64,000 nucleotides of DNA from Aureobasidium sp. EXF-3400. Lineage: Eukaryota > Ascomycota > Dothideomycetes > Dothideales > Saccotheciaceae. Under the pieces are notes generated by a model. That model made no database searches. It saw only the letters and a program-made list of their open reading frames with translations, and was not told the DNA's origin. The stretch is from the NCBI GenBank assembly GCA_024195585.1, contig SWBL01000240.1, positions 17,473-81,472 on the forward strand, given 5' to 3'. A program made the translations under genes and the position numbers. Positions 21,271-33,041 of the stretch are shown piece by piece (position 1 is the first letter of the stretch; every line of letters starts with the position of its first letter).

Positions 21271-24200
21271 ATGGGTCCATCTTTGACTCGGGGACTGGCA
21301 CTCATTGCTGCTTTGGCACGTTCGAATGTAGCAGCTTATTCGAGTCTGGAGATTGTGCCATCGGTACCTACACCATCAGCTGGAGCCGGAGTTGAAGAAT
21401 CGATTGTCACAATCACTTCGAGTTACGACAGCACATATACAATTGTCCGAGCAACACCTACTACGTCAGTCGAGACTGTTACAACATGCACGGCAGGCAC
21501 AGAGTCTCCGGTCGGAGGATGTCAAAACACAGTATATTCGGCCTCTGGTAGATACTACAGCGAGCAATGCGACAATGCAGCAGTTACTGGAGCAGTCCGC
21601 ATCAACGGCCCTGGAGTTAAAGACATCAACGCATGCCTTAGCTACTGTGTCCACTTTTCGGCTTATTGCGATATGGCCATCTATAACCCTACGAGTACCT
21701 ATTGCCAGCTTGCACAAACTTCGCCAGCTGTCTCAACCTGGGGTTCTGGTGTCCAAGTAGCCTCTGTCTATAGCACGGATCCTTGTGTAGCGACTGTCAC
21801 AAGCACTGGAACCGAATACTCGACCGAGACGATTACTACCCAGATCATCACCGTTTTCGAATCTACCATCACCGACTCGGCTACGTCTTCTTCGTCATCC
21901 TTATCACCTTCTGTGGAGCCTTCTCCGGAAGCATCCTCTTCAACGACTCCTACTGCAGCTTGTTCAGCGACACCAGCGGCTGCAGTGCAGGAATCAGTGG
22001 TCACGCTCACTTCTACATATGCCAGCACATATTCAAGCATCTTCACCACCACCTCAGCATCCTTACAGACGGTCACTACTTGTACACCGAGCGCTTTCAC
22101 AGCAGGCCAATGCCAAAATGGCGTGTACACTCTGGGCACGAAATACTTCGACCAGCGCTGTAATGGCCGCTCACTGACTGGTGGTGCCACTGTTCTTGTG
22201 CTTCCTGCAGCCCAGATTGCCTACTGCAACCAATACTGTAGTGTCTACTCTACACTGTGTAGCGGATACAACTACAACACTGCTGCGAGAGTCTGCACTT
22301 TCCTCTCAGGATCTTCTTTGAGCTTTGGTTCTGCTGTTGCTTATCAGGCTGCTCTAGCGTACACGACGAATGTTTGTGTGGCCACTATCACCGCCACGGA
22401 GACTCAATATTCTACTCAGATTCTATCGAGCGATGTTACCTCGGTTTATGAGAGTACCCTGACAATCTCGGCATCGGTCACATCTTGTACTCCAACGACT
22501 GCTCCTGTGACAACATCAAGTCCTGTAATCACACTTTCATCAGCGACATTGAACATCCCGAGCAGCGTTCTACCCAGCAACGGCTCTAGTTTATCTATAA
22601 TTACCAACAGCACTGCAGCTCCGTCGGTGATCACATCGATGCCTCTGCTGAACTTGACAAGCACAACTGTGTTGGCTCCTGGCACTAACAGCTCCATGAC
22701 TGTTTCGTCACACTTCAATACATCAGTCCCAGTAGTGAACAATAGTTCCATGCCAACTAGTTTTGTGGCCACCAACAGCTCCACACCAATCAGCTCGATC
22801 TTCATCAATAGCTCTATGCCGACCAGCTCTATCTTCATCAACAGTTCTGTAACTCTTCCGCTCTCAACCAGGACTTCGTTGACGCAATTGAACACATCTG
22901 TCCCAGTGACTACCAGCCAGACGAGCTTGATTTCGATCATAGCTAGTTCTGTTCTCACTAGCTCAGTTGCTGCTCCTTATGCAAACACAACCTCGTCGGT
23001 ACCGATTAACATTGCTGTGCCGACTACGACCATCATATTATCTATACCAGCAAGCTCGATCGGTTTTTCTTCTGCACAGCCTGAAGCATCTCTATCCAAG
23101 ACCAGTACCTTTGTAGCCATAGGCTCTGGCGTTTCTGCTCAACCGGTCTCTGAGTCTTCCAGCGCAGTGTCTGCATCTTCTGCCGCCTTATCTGCATCTC
23201 CCACTGCTGAGTCTTTGTCTTCCAGCACCGTATCTGCATCTTCCAACGCCGTGTCTCCATTCTCCGACGAGTTGCCGATGTCCACTCCTTCTACTCGTTC
23301 TTTGTCAGTCTCACCTTCCTTGGCGGTCACAGCAACAACCTCCAACTCCACATTCACTATCCTCGGCTCGCCTACTACACGCTTGATCACTTCAACTATC
23401 TATACCACTCGAGTTGCTACTGTCACAACCTGCGCACCAGAGGTCACAAACTGCCCAGCCAAATTGCAAAGCACATTCCTTACCACCGAAACCTTAGTTC
23501 TGTATACCACGATATGTCCGGTGACCGAGACTCCTCAGCCTACTATTACTTCTGGTACTTCAGAGATCCAGTACACTACTTCTACAGTATTGTCTACCAG
23601 AACCTCGACCATCACTGCTTGCCCGTCGAGTGTTTCGAACTGCCCAGCTTCATTGCAGCAAACCTTGTTTGTTACTGAGACTGTTGTTGTCTCTACTACT
23701 GTTTGTCCTGTCAGTACAATCAAAACTGCATCGACATCATCTCCTCAGGCTATTGTGCACATCGCTTCGAGCGAACTTGAGACTCTATCAATGCCGCAGG
23801 CCACTGGAGTTGTCGTCTCGAGCAGTGTCCAGAGTACCGACGAAACATACAGCTTCCAATCTTCTGCAGCCTCTGGGATCAGCCAAGTTGCTGCGGTAAT
23901 CTCTACTCAGACGCTGAATATTCCTTCTACTCCTATTATTGTCTCCGGGTCCACTGTCTCGGCCTCTAGCATGACTTTGGCTGCCGCGGAGATAATCTCC
24001 GGATCTGCTCCATCAGTCACTACCAGTGTCGTCTTGTCCAGTATCTCCTCTGCCGATTCCGAGGGGTACCATTCTAGCACCAAGGTTACAGGTACATCGA
24101 GTATCGAGGGAACCCTCGGCTCGAGCTCTAAGCCATATCAGTCTGAGACTACTGGAGGTCAAGGAGCATTCACCAGCGTACCTTTCTCACCTGAAGTCTC

Positions 24201-24483
24201 TTCGCCGAGCAGCGTTACTGAGCAGGGCTTCTATGGTGAAATTACCTCAAGCGAAGTCTCTCAGCTTAGAAGCACTGCCACTCAGACCCTTTCGAGTGCA
24301 ACTTTCGGTACAGGTGGCACCCAACTCAACACCACCTCTCTGAGCGTCGGTGCCTCACAAACCAGCAGCACTACAAGCAGCTACAAGCCAGTCCTGTACA
24401 CCGGTGCTGCCTCATCTGTACAGTGGAGTCTATTCTTGATCCTAGGATCCGTGATCGCATTTGCTGTAATCATGTTTTCGTAA
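21271..24483 (+). CDS. GPI-anchored Ser/Thr-rich cell-wall protein with two PAN/apple-like domains
   Basis: A 1070-residue intronless surface protein. It has a signal peptide (residues 1-24, ending RSNVAAYSS) and two homologous Cys-rich modules, about residues 85-175 and 275-370. Each opens with VTTCT, contains CQN-x-VY...YY/F-x-x-x-C and ends with a paired-Cys YC-x-x-YS/FS pattern resembling PAN/apple domains. A long S/T/V-rich stalk carries many N-S-S/T sequons, including repeated NSSMPTS-type units. Near residues 705-815 are two copies of a fungal adhesin motif of the form TVTTCAPEVTNCP...TTETLVLYTTICPV. A C-terminal hydrophobic tail (WSLFLILGSVIAFAVIMFS) follows a small-residue site and predicts GPI attachment. 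Likely roles are wall structure or adhesion. PAN folds bind proteins or carbohydrates, but the ligand here is unknown. Confidence 0.85.
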   Translation: MGPSLTRGLALIAALARSNVAAYSSLEIVPSVPTPSAGAGVEESIVTITSSYDSTYTIVRATPTTSVETVTTCTAGTESPVGGCQNTVYSASGRYYSEQCDNAAVTGAVRINGPGVKDINACLSYCVHFSAYCDMAIYNPTSTYCQLAQTSPAVSTWGSGVQVASVYSTDPCVATVTSTGTEYSTETITTQIITVFESTITDSATSSSSSLSPSVEPSPEASSSTTPTAACSATPAAAVQESVVTLTSTYASTYSSIFTTTSASLQTVTTCTPSAFTAGQCQNGVYTLGTKYFDQRCNGRSLTGGATVLVLPAAQIAYCNQYCSVYSTLCSGYNYNTAARVCTFLSGSSLSFGSAVAYQAALAYTTNVCVATITATETQYSTQILSSDVTSVYESTLTISASVTSCTPTTAPVTTSSPVITLSSATLNIPSSVLPSNGSSLSIITNSTAAPSVITSMPLLNLTSTTVLAPGTNSSMTVSSHFNTSVPVVNNSSMPTSFVATNSSTPISSIFINSSMPTSSIFINSSVTLPLSTRTSLTQLNTSVPVTTSQTSLISIIASSVLTSSVAAPYANTTSSVPINIAVPTTTIILSIPASSIGFSSAQPEASLSKTSTFVAIGSGVSAQPVSESSSAVSASSAALSASPTAESLSSSTVSASSNAVSPFSDELPMSTPSTRSLSVSPSLAVTATTSNSTFTILGSPTTRLITSTIYTTRVATVTTCAPEVTNCPAKLQSTFLTTETLVLYTTICPVTETPQPTITSGTSEIQYTTSTVLSTRTSTITACPSSVSNCPASLQQTLFVTETVVVSTTVCPVSTIKTASTSSPQAIVHIASSELETLSMPQATGVVVSSSVQSTDETYSFQSSAASGISQVAAVISTQTLNIPSTPIIVSGSTVSASSMTLAAAEIISGSAPSVTTSVVLSSISSADSEGYHSSTKVTGTSSIEGTLGSSSKPYQSETTGGQGAFTSVPFSPEVSSPSSVTEQGFYGEITSSEVSQLRSTATQTLSSATFGTGGTQLNTTSLSVGASQTSSTTSSYKPVLYTGAASSVQWSLFLILGSVIAFAVIMFS

Positions 24484-25421
24484 ATGGATACTGTAACTAG
24501 CCAACTCAGCATAATCATAATCATAATCTCTATAATCCCAAACCAAGCCCTCATCACCACTAATGGTCTAGAAGCACAATCACATTGTCTTATCCCGCAG
24601 GAAAGCCACGTTTATCCCCAAGATTCATCACGTTTCAAACTGGTCTCCACGTGCCATGGTCGTGCATGCTGCGTGTGACTTGTCGCGACCCCTGCATGGA
24701 GGCAACGGTCATCCACAGATACGCCCCGTGGGGAGTTTTGCAGCAGTCGCATATCTACCTCCACAAAGTATTGTACACCGCCATGACTTGGTTGTTTCAT
24801 GGCGTTTTTGTTTGCTGGGGGTTCGGATTGCGGGATTTGGGGCTCGGCCGTCTCGTCAGCCAAGCGAGAGATTCGCAACGATGGGGTGATCACAAGGGTA
24901 AACTTGGTATTTCTTGGACGCTTGCTCGTGGGCAAATATGAGAAATAGGGGGTGGTTGGTGTCGACGCCGTTATTTGTATACAGTAGCTACATTATCTAG
25001 CAATGGTATAGCAAGATAACGCCCTTAAGTATCGTCGTGTGATGGAGCTGTCAAGGCAAAAGTCTAGGCGTAAGGATTGCCCAGACTGGGGACGAGGGCA
25101 TGGAGGTCCAAGCGTCGATGATATAAGGGTCTAGAGCACCCCACGCTACTTTGCATTGCTAGATTGCGCCTGTCAGCGAGTCAGTGGCAGTATCATTCCT
25201 CAATCTTTCGAACGTCTCACCAAGCTCTTTGATACAAGCCCTCTACCAATCGACAACTTGACCGACTTTTTTTGGGTTGGCATATAGAAGGAAGGCTACG
25301 TCGGACAAAATAGTATGCTCAGAGATTAGCTTTTGTGCATCCACACTCTTCTCGGAACGGATTACTGGACTTCGGATTCGAGACTTCTCTTTCTATTGTT
25401 GCACAGAAATTAATATTCGAT
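24484..25421. other. Intergenic region with TAATCA microrepeat
   Basis: About 940 bp between the cell-wall protein and the antiporter. A short CATAAT-type microrepeat is at 24513-24530. Small open frames on both strands overlap each other and show no domains. Probably 3' UTR of one gene and promoter/leader of the next. Confidence 0.5.
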
Positions 25422-28169
25422 ATGGCGGCGACGGTTACGGCTTTCGTGACGGATATTGTCACAAAGACTGTGATGTCTGCCACGGCATCTTCGACAGCTA
25501 GAGCAAAGGCTCAAGGTGGAATTCTGGAAGGCGAGAACCCGACACATTACAACCCCAAAGACCCTATCATCATATTCATCATTCAGGTATGCATTATACG
25601 ACACCTCAAATTTTGAGAAGCTGAAGACTGATTTTGATCTTTCCAGGCTGGTGTAATCATCCTCTTCTGCCGCTTACTCCACTGGCCTCTATCAAAAATC
25701 CGCCAACCTCGTGTCATCGCCGAAGTCATTGGCGGTGTCTTGCTCGGTCCGTCAGTCATGGGTAGAATCCCTGGTTTCACGGCTACGATCTTTCCGCCGG
25801 CTGCACAGCCCAATCTTGCTCTCGTGGCCAACCTCGGTCTGGTTCTCTTCCTGTTCATAGTAGGTCTGGAAGTCGATTTGCGATACTTGGCCAGCAACTG
25901 GAAAATCGCGTTGAGTGTTGGACTGGCTGGCATGGCACTTCCCTTTGGTCTGGGATGTGGTATTGCTTACGGACTGTACAACCAATTCTCGGACGAGGAT
26001 GGAACTGAGCCGGTTGCGTTTGGCACATTCATGCTGTTTGTTGGTGTGGCGATGGCCATCACTGCGTTCCCAGTGTTGTGTCGTATTCTCACCGAACTGA
26101 AACTCCTGTCGACATCTGTTGGAGTTATCGTGCTGTCGGCTGGAGCTGGCAACGACGTTACTGGATGGGTTCTTCTTGCTCTCTGTGTGGCTTTGGTCAA
26201 CTCTGGTAGCGGTATCAGTGCTCTCTATGTTCTGCTCACAGCTCTGGGATATACGCTGTTCCTCTTCTTCGCTGTCAAGCCTGCTTTCACCTGGGTCCTT
26301 AGACGTACACGTACGTTTGAGAATGGACCATCGCAGGGAATCATCGTTTTGACTTTGTTGATTGCGCTCGCATCTTCCTTCTTCACTGGAGTTATTGGTA
26401 TCCACCCCATCTTTGGTGCTTTCATGGCCGGCCTGATCTGTCCTCACGAGGGCGGTTTCGCAATCAAGGTCACAGAGAAGATCGAGGATTTGATCAGCGC
26501 TCTGTTCTTACCGCTTTACTTTGCTCTGTCTGGACTTTCTACCAATCTCGGTCTTCTGGACAACGCCATCACATGGGGATATGTGATTGGTGTCCTGGCT
26601 GTCGCGTTCGTCGGCAAGTTTGTAGGAGCCTCTGTGGCTGCTCGCGCCAACGGTGTTGTGTGGAGAGAGAGCTTCACTATCGGCGCTTTGATGAGTTGCA
26701 AAGGTCTCGTTGAGTTGATCGTGCTCAACATCGGTTTGCAAGCCAAGATTTTGTCTCAGAGAACATTCACCATTTTCGTGGTCATGGCTTTGATCACTAC
26801 CTTCATCACTACACCATTGACCATGGCTCTGTACCCGCCTTGGTACCAGAAGAAGTTGGAAGCTTGGAAGAAGGGCCTCATCGACTGGGATACTGGCAAC
26901 CCCATCAGTCCTGACGATGATGCCTCGTCCGTTGTTGCGGCAAAACTGGAGACCAGCAAGGTCAAGACACTTCTCGTTCATCTGAGATTGGATAACATGC
27001 CTACTCTGATGACATTCGTCTCGCTCTTGGCCGCTCCCACTAAATCCGGAGATGCAACTTCAAGACAGCATCCTATGCTAGCTGGCAAGAGCGCCAGCGT
27101 AGACGATTCTTTAAAGATGCCGAACCGGCCTCTGGAAGTCCACGGTGTCAGGATGATCGAACTCACAGACAGAGACTCGTCCGTCATGAGTGTTTCAGAT
27201 GTCGAAGAGTTCCACTGGAAAGATCCCATCATCAACACATTCCGCAACTTTGGCAGATTGTACAATTTATCAGTCTCAGGAGAGGTCGCTATTGCGCTCG
27301 AGTCTTCCTTTGCGGAAATCATCACATCCAAGGCAGCAAACGAGAATTCAGATCTTCTTGTTCTTCCCTGGAGCGAGAGTGGAAGTATGAACGAACAACA
27401 ATCCTACAATGGAAACCCTGCTACACCAAGACGATTGGAAGACACAAGCTACGTCAGTTTCGTGGCAGCCGCACTAAAGTCATCGACTTGCAACACAGCA
27501 GTGTTTGTCAACCGCGGCTTCGGCGGCAGCGCAGTGGCACGCCGCCCACTACCTCTGTCTCGTCAAGCGAGCAAGATTAGTTTGTCGAATGAGCGGGGAC
27601 CTGCATCTTCGCCTATCGTGGACAAGTCGCACCATATCTACATGCCCTACTTTGGTGGTGCTGACGGCCGCATCGCGTTGCGTCTTGTGCTGCAGTTGGC
27701 AGAGAACCCCGATGTCACTGCTACTGTCGTCTTCTTCGATAAACTCGATGGAGGCAATCAGACCAAGGAAGCAGAATTCCACGGTACGCCAGCAGAAACT
27801 ACAAGTCTAGGATCATCGACGTCAAGGGAAGGCAAATCCAACACTGTCGCACAAATTGAAGATAGCGATGAGACCTTCTTCGCTATGATCCAGAGATCTC
27901 TGCCTGTAGAGTTGTCTTCAAGAGTGGTTATGGAGCATATCTCGTCACACTCACCCCTGGAAGAAGCAATCTCTCGGGCGCAGGTCGAAGTCGCGCAAAA
28001 CCCGAAAAATGCAGGCGACTTGATTGTTGTCGGCCGAAGGGACTTGTCCAACGAGTCGGGCAGGGCTTGTTTGGGTCTTGTTGCGCAGAAGTTTGTTGAT
28101 GGCGGGTTGAGAGCAAGCATTTTGGTTATGCAAGCGAGACCATCCTCTGGGTCTTCTGAGATGCTGTAA
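25422..28169 (+). CDS. K+/H+ antiporter, CPA2 family (Kha1-like)
   Basis: An 895-residue monovalent cation/proton antiporter in two exons (25422-25586, 25647-28169) joined in phase 0 across a 60-nt intron. After a short N-terminal tail, 12-13 TM segments include PRVIAEVIGGVLLGPSVMGRIPG, FLFIVGLEVDLRYL, the CPA2 core VLSAGAGNDVTGWVLLAL (the Asp is the likely cation-coordinating residue), IHPIFGAFMAGLICPHEG and GALMSCKGLVELIVLNIGL. The C-terminal half is a cytosolic regulatory region with a USP-like fold pattern ending DLIVVGRRDLS...LGLVAQKFVDGG. Yeast Kha1 resides in Golgi membranes and balances K+ and pH; location here is inferred by homology. The start ATG at 25422 is followed by MAATVTAFVTDIV; upstream in-frame codons lack similarity. 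Confidence 0.92.
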
Positions 28170-29233
28170 TTTGGGTAGATGATGGTGGAAGTGGTCTTCC
28201 CAACTGTTTGGTTGGGAGCACGACTTGTTCATGCCTTGCGATACGCACGTAGTGTTTGTGTATGGCATTGTGTGTGCTCACTGTGTGAGGGAGCACGAAT
28301 GCGGGAGAGGGGCATCTTGAAGCTCTCTGGCTTCATGGCATGAATTTCATGAAATATATGGCAAGCAATATCTGGGAGCAAAGGCGTTATTGGATGGAAC
28401 TATCTTTCGGATCAATGTTGTGTTCTTCCTTTTGCCCGCATAGCCTGGTTTCATACAGTACGAGTAATGATTACATATCTTGATTTTTCTTACTTCCCGC
28501 CATCTTATTTTTTCTGAACGTGTCACTCGGAGAGAAAACAACAATCAGGATGCAGCTCCGGTGAGAAGCGAATCAAAGGAACAAGTCTCCATAATACATT
28601 GATACTCGATCGAAAGGTACATGCAGGCTATTACAAGGCCTATTCAGCTGCCCCTGCTGACTAGGTCCGCAAGTCATCTGAACTAGGCTCCTCGACTTCA
28701 TTTACCTATTCGGGCAGCAAAAGCGGTGAGACCTGATCATCTGCACTTGTTGTCTCGAAGGAAGCAAGGGAGTCAGGCTGAAAGGGCAAGGGAGAGGGCC
28801 TGAAACACGGTCAGAAGCCGATCGACGGTGAAGCATGCAGGAGAGCAGCAACGCCATGTCGCATGCAGCCTTGTGACTTGATATTTTCAGCCGCGATGTT
28901 TTGTAGTGTGCCTTGGTGTAGACGCCAAAGTTCATAAGCCCCTCTGTCATCCCGTCACATGGCCTCGGTTCAACTGCTTTTTTTCGCGATTTCGCGAACC
29001 GTAAAAAACGTGGAGAAAACAAGGGAGAAGTGGGTCGCATTTTGTGTTGACAGTTGCCGTCGTCATGCTCATAACAAAAGCTTATTACTCCCGAGTTGGA
29101 ATACCTACCGCTACTTTCTGATCTTGCCGCCTAACTTGCTACAACTTTACCTATTGTTTTACTTCGCCTACAAACAACATACATCCTACTTATAGGCCTT
29201 TTTCTCAGTGACATCCATGGCTCCCACATTCAC
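28170..29233. other. Intergenic region, no gene seen
   Basis: About 1.06 kb between the antiporter and the patatin lipase. No domain-bearing frame, tRNA or repeat was found. The last 150 bp are T- and C-rich and probably include the lipase leader. Confidence 0.5.
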
Positions 29234-31605
29234 ATGGACGTTTTCCATGACTCACTAGTTCTACCTGGCTCGTCGGCGGGACATGGGACCAATGCGACAA
29301 CCAACAATGCATCCTCGAGGGGCAGCGCCAGAAGTTCATCGCTGCTCAAGGCGCTGCGAGACCCGTACCACTTGATTGGCGTCAAACCCGTTGAATTCGG
29401 CAGTCAGAGACAAAGAGCCGAGGGGCCACATCTGGACGACTGCGAGTGGCGAAGGCAGGTCTTGCAACTCAAGATCCAACAGGTATGTCTGATATCCACT
29501 ACCGACAAATGGTCGCAACTGACGAGTTCACATAGGCCAAATGCTACACGGATTGGTTCTCAGCAGCCTCGGAACTCGACACACTCGAAGGCAGAGACGC
29601 CTGGAAAGAGGAAGAGGAATGCCATGAATACGATACAGCCTTGCTCAAGGCTCGGCTACAAGAGCTGGAAGACGCGCGCATTAGTTGCGACGCAAAGCGT
29701 ATGCTGTTTCTGGCTCGGACGTCCCTGACAAGAGATCTTGGAGGCATGGGCGATCTGCGTCTGTACAAGCATTGCAGAGTTGGCACCAAGACGCTCATCG
29801 AACGATACATCTCAGCCGCTCTGGCCATGCTTGACACGATTGTCGACATGTGCTCACCTGCGAACAAGAAAGATACCGAATTGGATGTCAGGGAGGTCTA
29901 CGAACAGCTGTTGAGTGCTAGGCAGGCCTTTGGCAGAAGCGCGTTACTGCTCTCTGGAGGCGGCACTCTCGGTATGAATCATATCGGTGTACTCAAGACG
30001 CTCTTCGAAGCCCGTCTGCTGCCTCGCATCATATCGGGTGCATCCGCTGGATCCATCGTCGCTGCAGTCCTCTGCACCAAAACCGACGATGAAATACCAC
30101 AAGTCCTGCGCGAATTCTGCTACGGGGACTTGGATGTCTTTGAAAAGGAAGGAGAGCCCGAGAACGTTTTGAAGAAGGTCTTTCGCTTCTGCACAAAAGG
30201 TGCCCTCTTCGACATTGCCAACCTCATTCGCGTCATGAAGCAATTGCTTGGAGACATGACTTTCCAGGAAGCCTACAACAGGACGAGACGCATTCTCAAT
30301 ATCGGCGTGTCGACTGCCAGTCTTTACGAGTTACCCAGGCTGCTCAACTACATCACTGCTCCGAATGTCATGATTTGGTCCGCCGTTGCCACAAGTTGCT
30401 CTGTTCCCTTCGTCTTCTCGCCTGCCCAACTACTAGCCAAAGATCCACGCACTGGACTCGAAGTTCCGTGGGATCAGTCTCCTCAACGCTGGATTGATGG
30501 CTCGGTCGACAACGACTTACCAATGGGCCGCCTAGCAGAAATGTTCAACGTCAATCACTTTATCGTCTCTCAGGTCAACCCTCACGTTGTACCTTTTTTG
30601 GAAAGAGACGATGAGATTGCGGCGCCCGCTCCCGAATCCTCAAGATTCGCCTGGTCTGCTGGACCTAGCTGGCTCCGAACCGTTGCTAACCTCGCGAAAG
30701 GAGAGGCTCTCCATCGAATGCATGTCCTCGCGGAACTCGGAGTCTTGCCGACTACCATGTCCAAGCTTCGTTCAGTGCTAAGTCAACACTACTCGGGCGA
30801 TATCACAATTCTGCCTGAGGTCTCATTCACACAGTTTCCTCGCGTTCTCAGTAACCCAACAACCGACTTCATGTCGCGTGCTATGCTCAGCGGTGAAACA
30901 GCTACCTGGCCAAAACTGTCACAAGTCAGGAATCACTGCGCTATCGAGCTGGCTCTTGATGTCGCAGTGCAGAAAGTGCGTTATGGTCTCGTCTTTTCAC
31001 CCAGCCAGATCGACCTCCGCCTCAACGCTTTCGCTTCCACTGCCATCTCGAATGAAGACCAAATACGACACACACGACGAGCCAGCCACGGCAGCCCTCC
31101 CGAAAGCGAACGACCACACCTCCTCGCCGTTCCCGCAACATACTCCCTCCGCAAACCCAGCAACGCACAACTCGCCCAAACCTCCCACATCTCCCGCTTC
31201 CCCAAACACGCAGGCGGTCTCCACGACGACTTCACCTCCGGCCAAGAAACCGCCGTCGACTCCGAAGACGCAGATTGGTCAGACTCCTCCGCCGACTCTC
31301 CCACCCGCCAAACACCTAAACTCTGGCCACCCACCTTTATCTCTCGCTCTCAACCCGTGACGCCAAATCTACATGCTAGAATGTATATGTCCTCGTCACC
31401 GGCTTTGGTGCTTACGAGGGCAGACAAGGATGCTGAGTTTGCGGATAAAGTTGTGGCTAGTCCTATGGAGTATAAGAGTGTTTTTCAGAATGCGAGACCA
31501 CAGTATGGAGAAGAGGGAGCAGATGTTTCTTGGACCAGGGGTATGGTCAGGAGGAAGAGAAGTTTGACTACTGGGACTAGGGGGTTGTGGCCACCTGGGA
31601 GATGA
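29234..31605 (+). CDS. Patatin-like triacylglycerol lipase with DUF3336 (TGL3/4/5 family)
   Basis: A 772-residue lipid-droplet lipase in two exons (29234-29482, 29536-31605) with a 53-nt intron and phase 0 junction. Residues about 84-190 are the DUF3336 domain (AKCYTDWFSAASELDTLEG...LARTSLTRDLGGMGDLRLY). The patatin core follows, with oxyanion loop SGGGTLGMNHIGVLK, nucleophile motif G-A-S-A-G (Ser 253) and catalytic Asp 404 in W-I-D-G-S-V-D-N-D. Family members hydrolyse triacylglycerol and some also have lysophospholipid acyltransferase or phospholipase activity. The last 200 residues are low complexity, rich in S, P and D, with phosphorylation-like SPT motifs. The upstream ATG at 29218 is closed by a stop and was rejected. 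Confidence 0.92.
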
Positions 31606-32207
31606 GTTTCTTCTTTGGTCTGTGGAGTTGGAGTGGTTGGGTATCTTGGTTGAAATGGCGTTAGAGGGTATAAGGGCATCAAAGGTGGAATCATTGGTTT
31701 TCACTCTAGAGATGCATTGGGTACAAGGCCAACACGTGGAAATGGTTGATACACAGGCGTTGTGTTCTCAGGATAGGAAGAGAAAGACATCCGATTCTTC
31801 CCTGCCTCTTTCCCTAACCTTCGAATAGTAAAAGGCGCTCCTGCATTGGTTCTTTTTTGACCGTGGATATACTGCGACCGCCAGTCTTGTCTTGTGTGTG
31901 CTGTGTATTCCTGAAGCTTTTATTCGAACAGACTTCGTATACAAAGGCATCAGATCGGATGTCACGGGTTCAAGAAAGAGAAAGTGCGGTGCAAGCAAGA
32001 TACATAGAAAGCAAAAAGCTGTATTGGAAGGGGTATCATGTATGTAAAGCAAAAGCAAAGCAGCCCAATGTCTCGTAATCCGTCGTCAAGTTTGTTCATA
32101 TCGTGTAGTCCATACTCCATTTGCCATGCAATTCTTCCGTATAGCAGATCCGGCTGCTAAGATGCTGTATTCATAGAGCAAGCAAAGCCGACAATGGCCA
32201 GCTCTCA
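31606..32207. other. Convergent intergenic region
   Basis: About 600 bp between the 3' ends of the lipase and the Sfr1-like gene. Several A/T-rich runs fit 3' ends. No coding potential with recognised features. Confidence 0.5.
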
Positions 32208-33041
32208 TTATTTCCACGCCAAAGTCTTGTTGTCCCAGCCAATGACCTCAGGATCGATATTCAGTACCTTCAACATAACACCCAGCGATAATTCCTGCTC
32301 TTCATCCTCTTTTTCCCTCTCTTGCTCCTCATCCCCTTCTCTTTTGTGTTGTTGTTTAGAGGCATTCTCCTCGATCATCCCTCTCCTTTGTCTCTTTCCC
32401 CTCTCAGTCAACACATCCCCCTCTTCATCTCTCCAATTATCTTCATTGCCCTCATCATTGACCTCTCTCTCATCATTGAACTCGCCAAAGAAGGAGTTGG
32501 AGGAGGATTGTCGTTGTTGCGATAGAAAAGTGTTGTAACCACCATTATCTTTTATGCTTTGTTCGAATGAGGAAAAGACTTCTTCGGCTGCGAGTTGGCT
32601 TGCTTTGAGCCATTTTTGTGATAGGCGGATGAGGCGAGGTTGTTGGCGTGGATGCTGCGATTGGGGTGGTTGTTGCGAGGAAGGGTGAGAGCATTGAGAG
32701 GAGGGCTGAGAGGGCGTGGTGATTTGTGCAGCTTGAGCTAAAATGCCGTTCTGACTCCTCAACACCCTTATCCTAGCTTCCAGGGCCTTGATGTCTTGTT
32801 GCGCTCGTACAACTACTGGGTCATAAGGGTCGTGAGAGGTATTTCGGTGCAGTGGTGTGGAGGTTTTGAGATTACTACTGCGGAGGGGGGTATACGGCGT
32901 TGATGGTGCTGGTTGCGTGCGTGAAGGTGCCGGAGTGCTTGTTGAGGTGGTTGGGGCATTGCGCTTTAAGGGTGAGACGAAGGGTTTGTGGATGCCGATG
33001 GAGTCTACGCGGCGCCTTTTGGCGGCTGGCGGCGTGGACAT
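32208..33041 (-). CDS. Sfr1/Mei5/Dds20-like recombination mediator
   Basis: A 277-residue intronless protein. The N-terminus carries AAKRRRVDS and KPFVSPLKR, the positively charged motifs seen in fungal Dds20/Mei5/Sfr1 proteins. A central segment DPVVVRAQQDIKALEARIRVLRSQN is a coiled coil. The C-terminus ends with the family hallmark SLGVMLKVLNIDPEVIGWDNKTLAWK. Sfr1 pairs with Swi5 to stimulate Rad51/Dmc1 strand exchange in homologous recombination in the nucleus. Between these lie long acidic and Glu/Arg-rich low-complexity stretches (EEQEREKEDEEQE) probably unstructured. I start at the ATG at 33041 because the preceding 55 in-frame residues are hydrophobic and not conserved in the family. 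Swi5 is not in the window. Confidence 0.75.
   Translation of the reverse strand: MSTPPAAKRRRVDSIGIHKPFVSPLKRNAPTTSTSTPAPSRTQPAPSTPYTPLRSSNLKTSTPLHRNTSHDPYDPVVVRAQQDIKALEARIRVLRSQNGILAQAAQITTPSQPSSQCSHPSSQQPPQSQHPRQQPRLIRLSQKWLKASQLAAEEVFSSFEQSIKDNGGYNTFLSQQRQSSSNSFFGEFNDEREVNDEGNEDNWRDEEGDVLTERGKRQRRGMIEENASKQQHKREGDEEQEREKEDEEQELSLGVMLKVLNIDPEVIGWDNKTLAWK

Noticed and set aside
21768..22958. Long antisense frames within the cell-wall protein gene
   Set aside because: They arise from the Ser/Thr codon bias of the coding strand and show no signal or domain of their own.
30878..31360. Alternative-frame open reading frame inside the patatin gene
   Set aside because: It is a shadow of the Ser/Pro-rich coding sequence of the lipase; the lipase frame carries the conserved family motifs.
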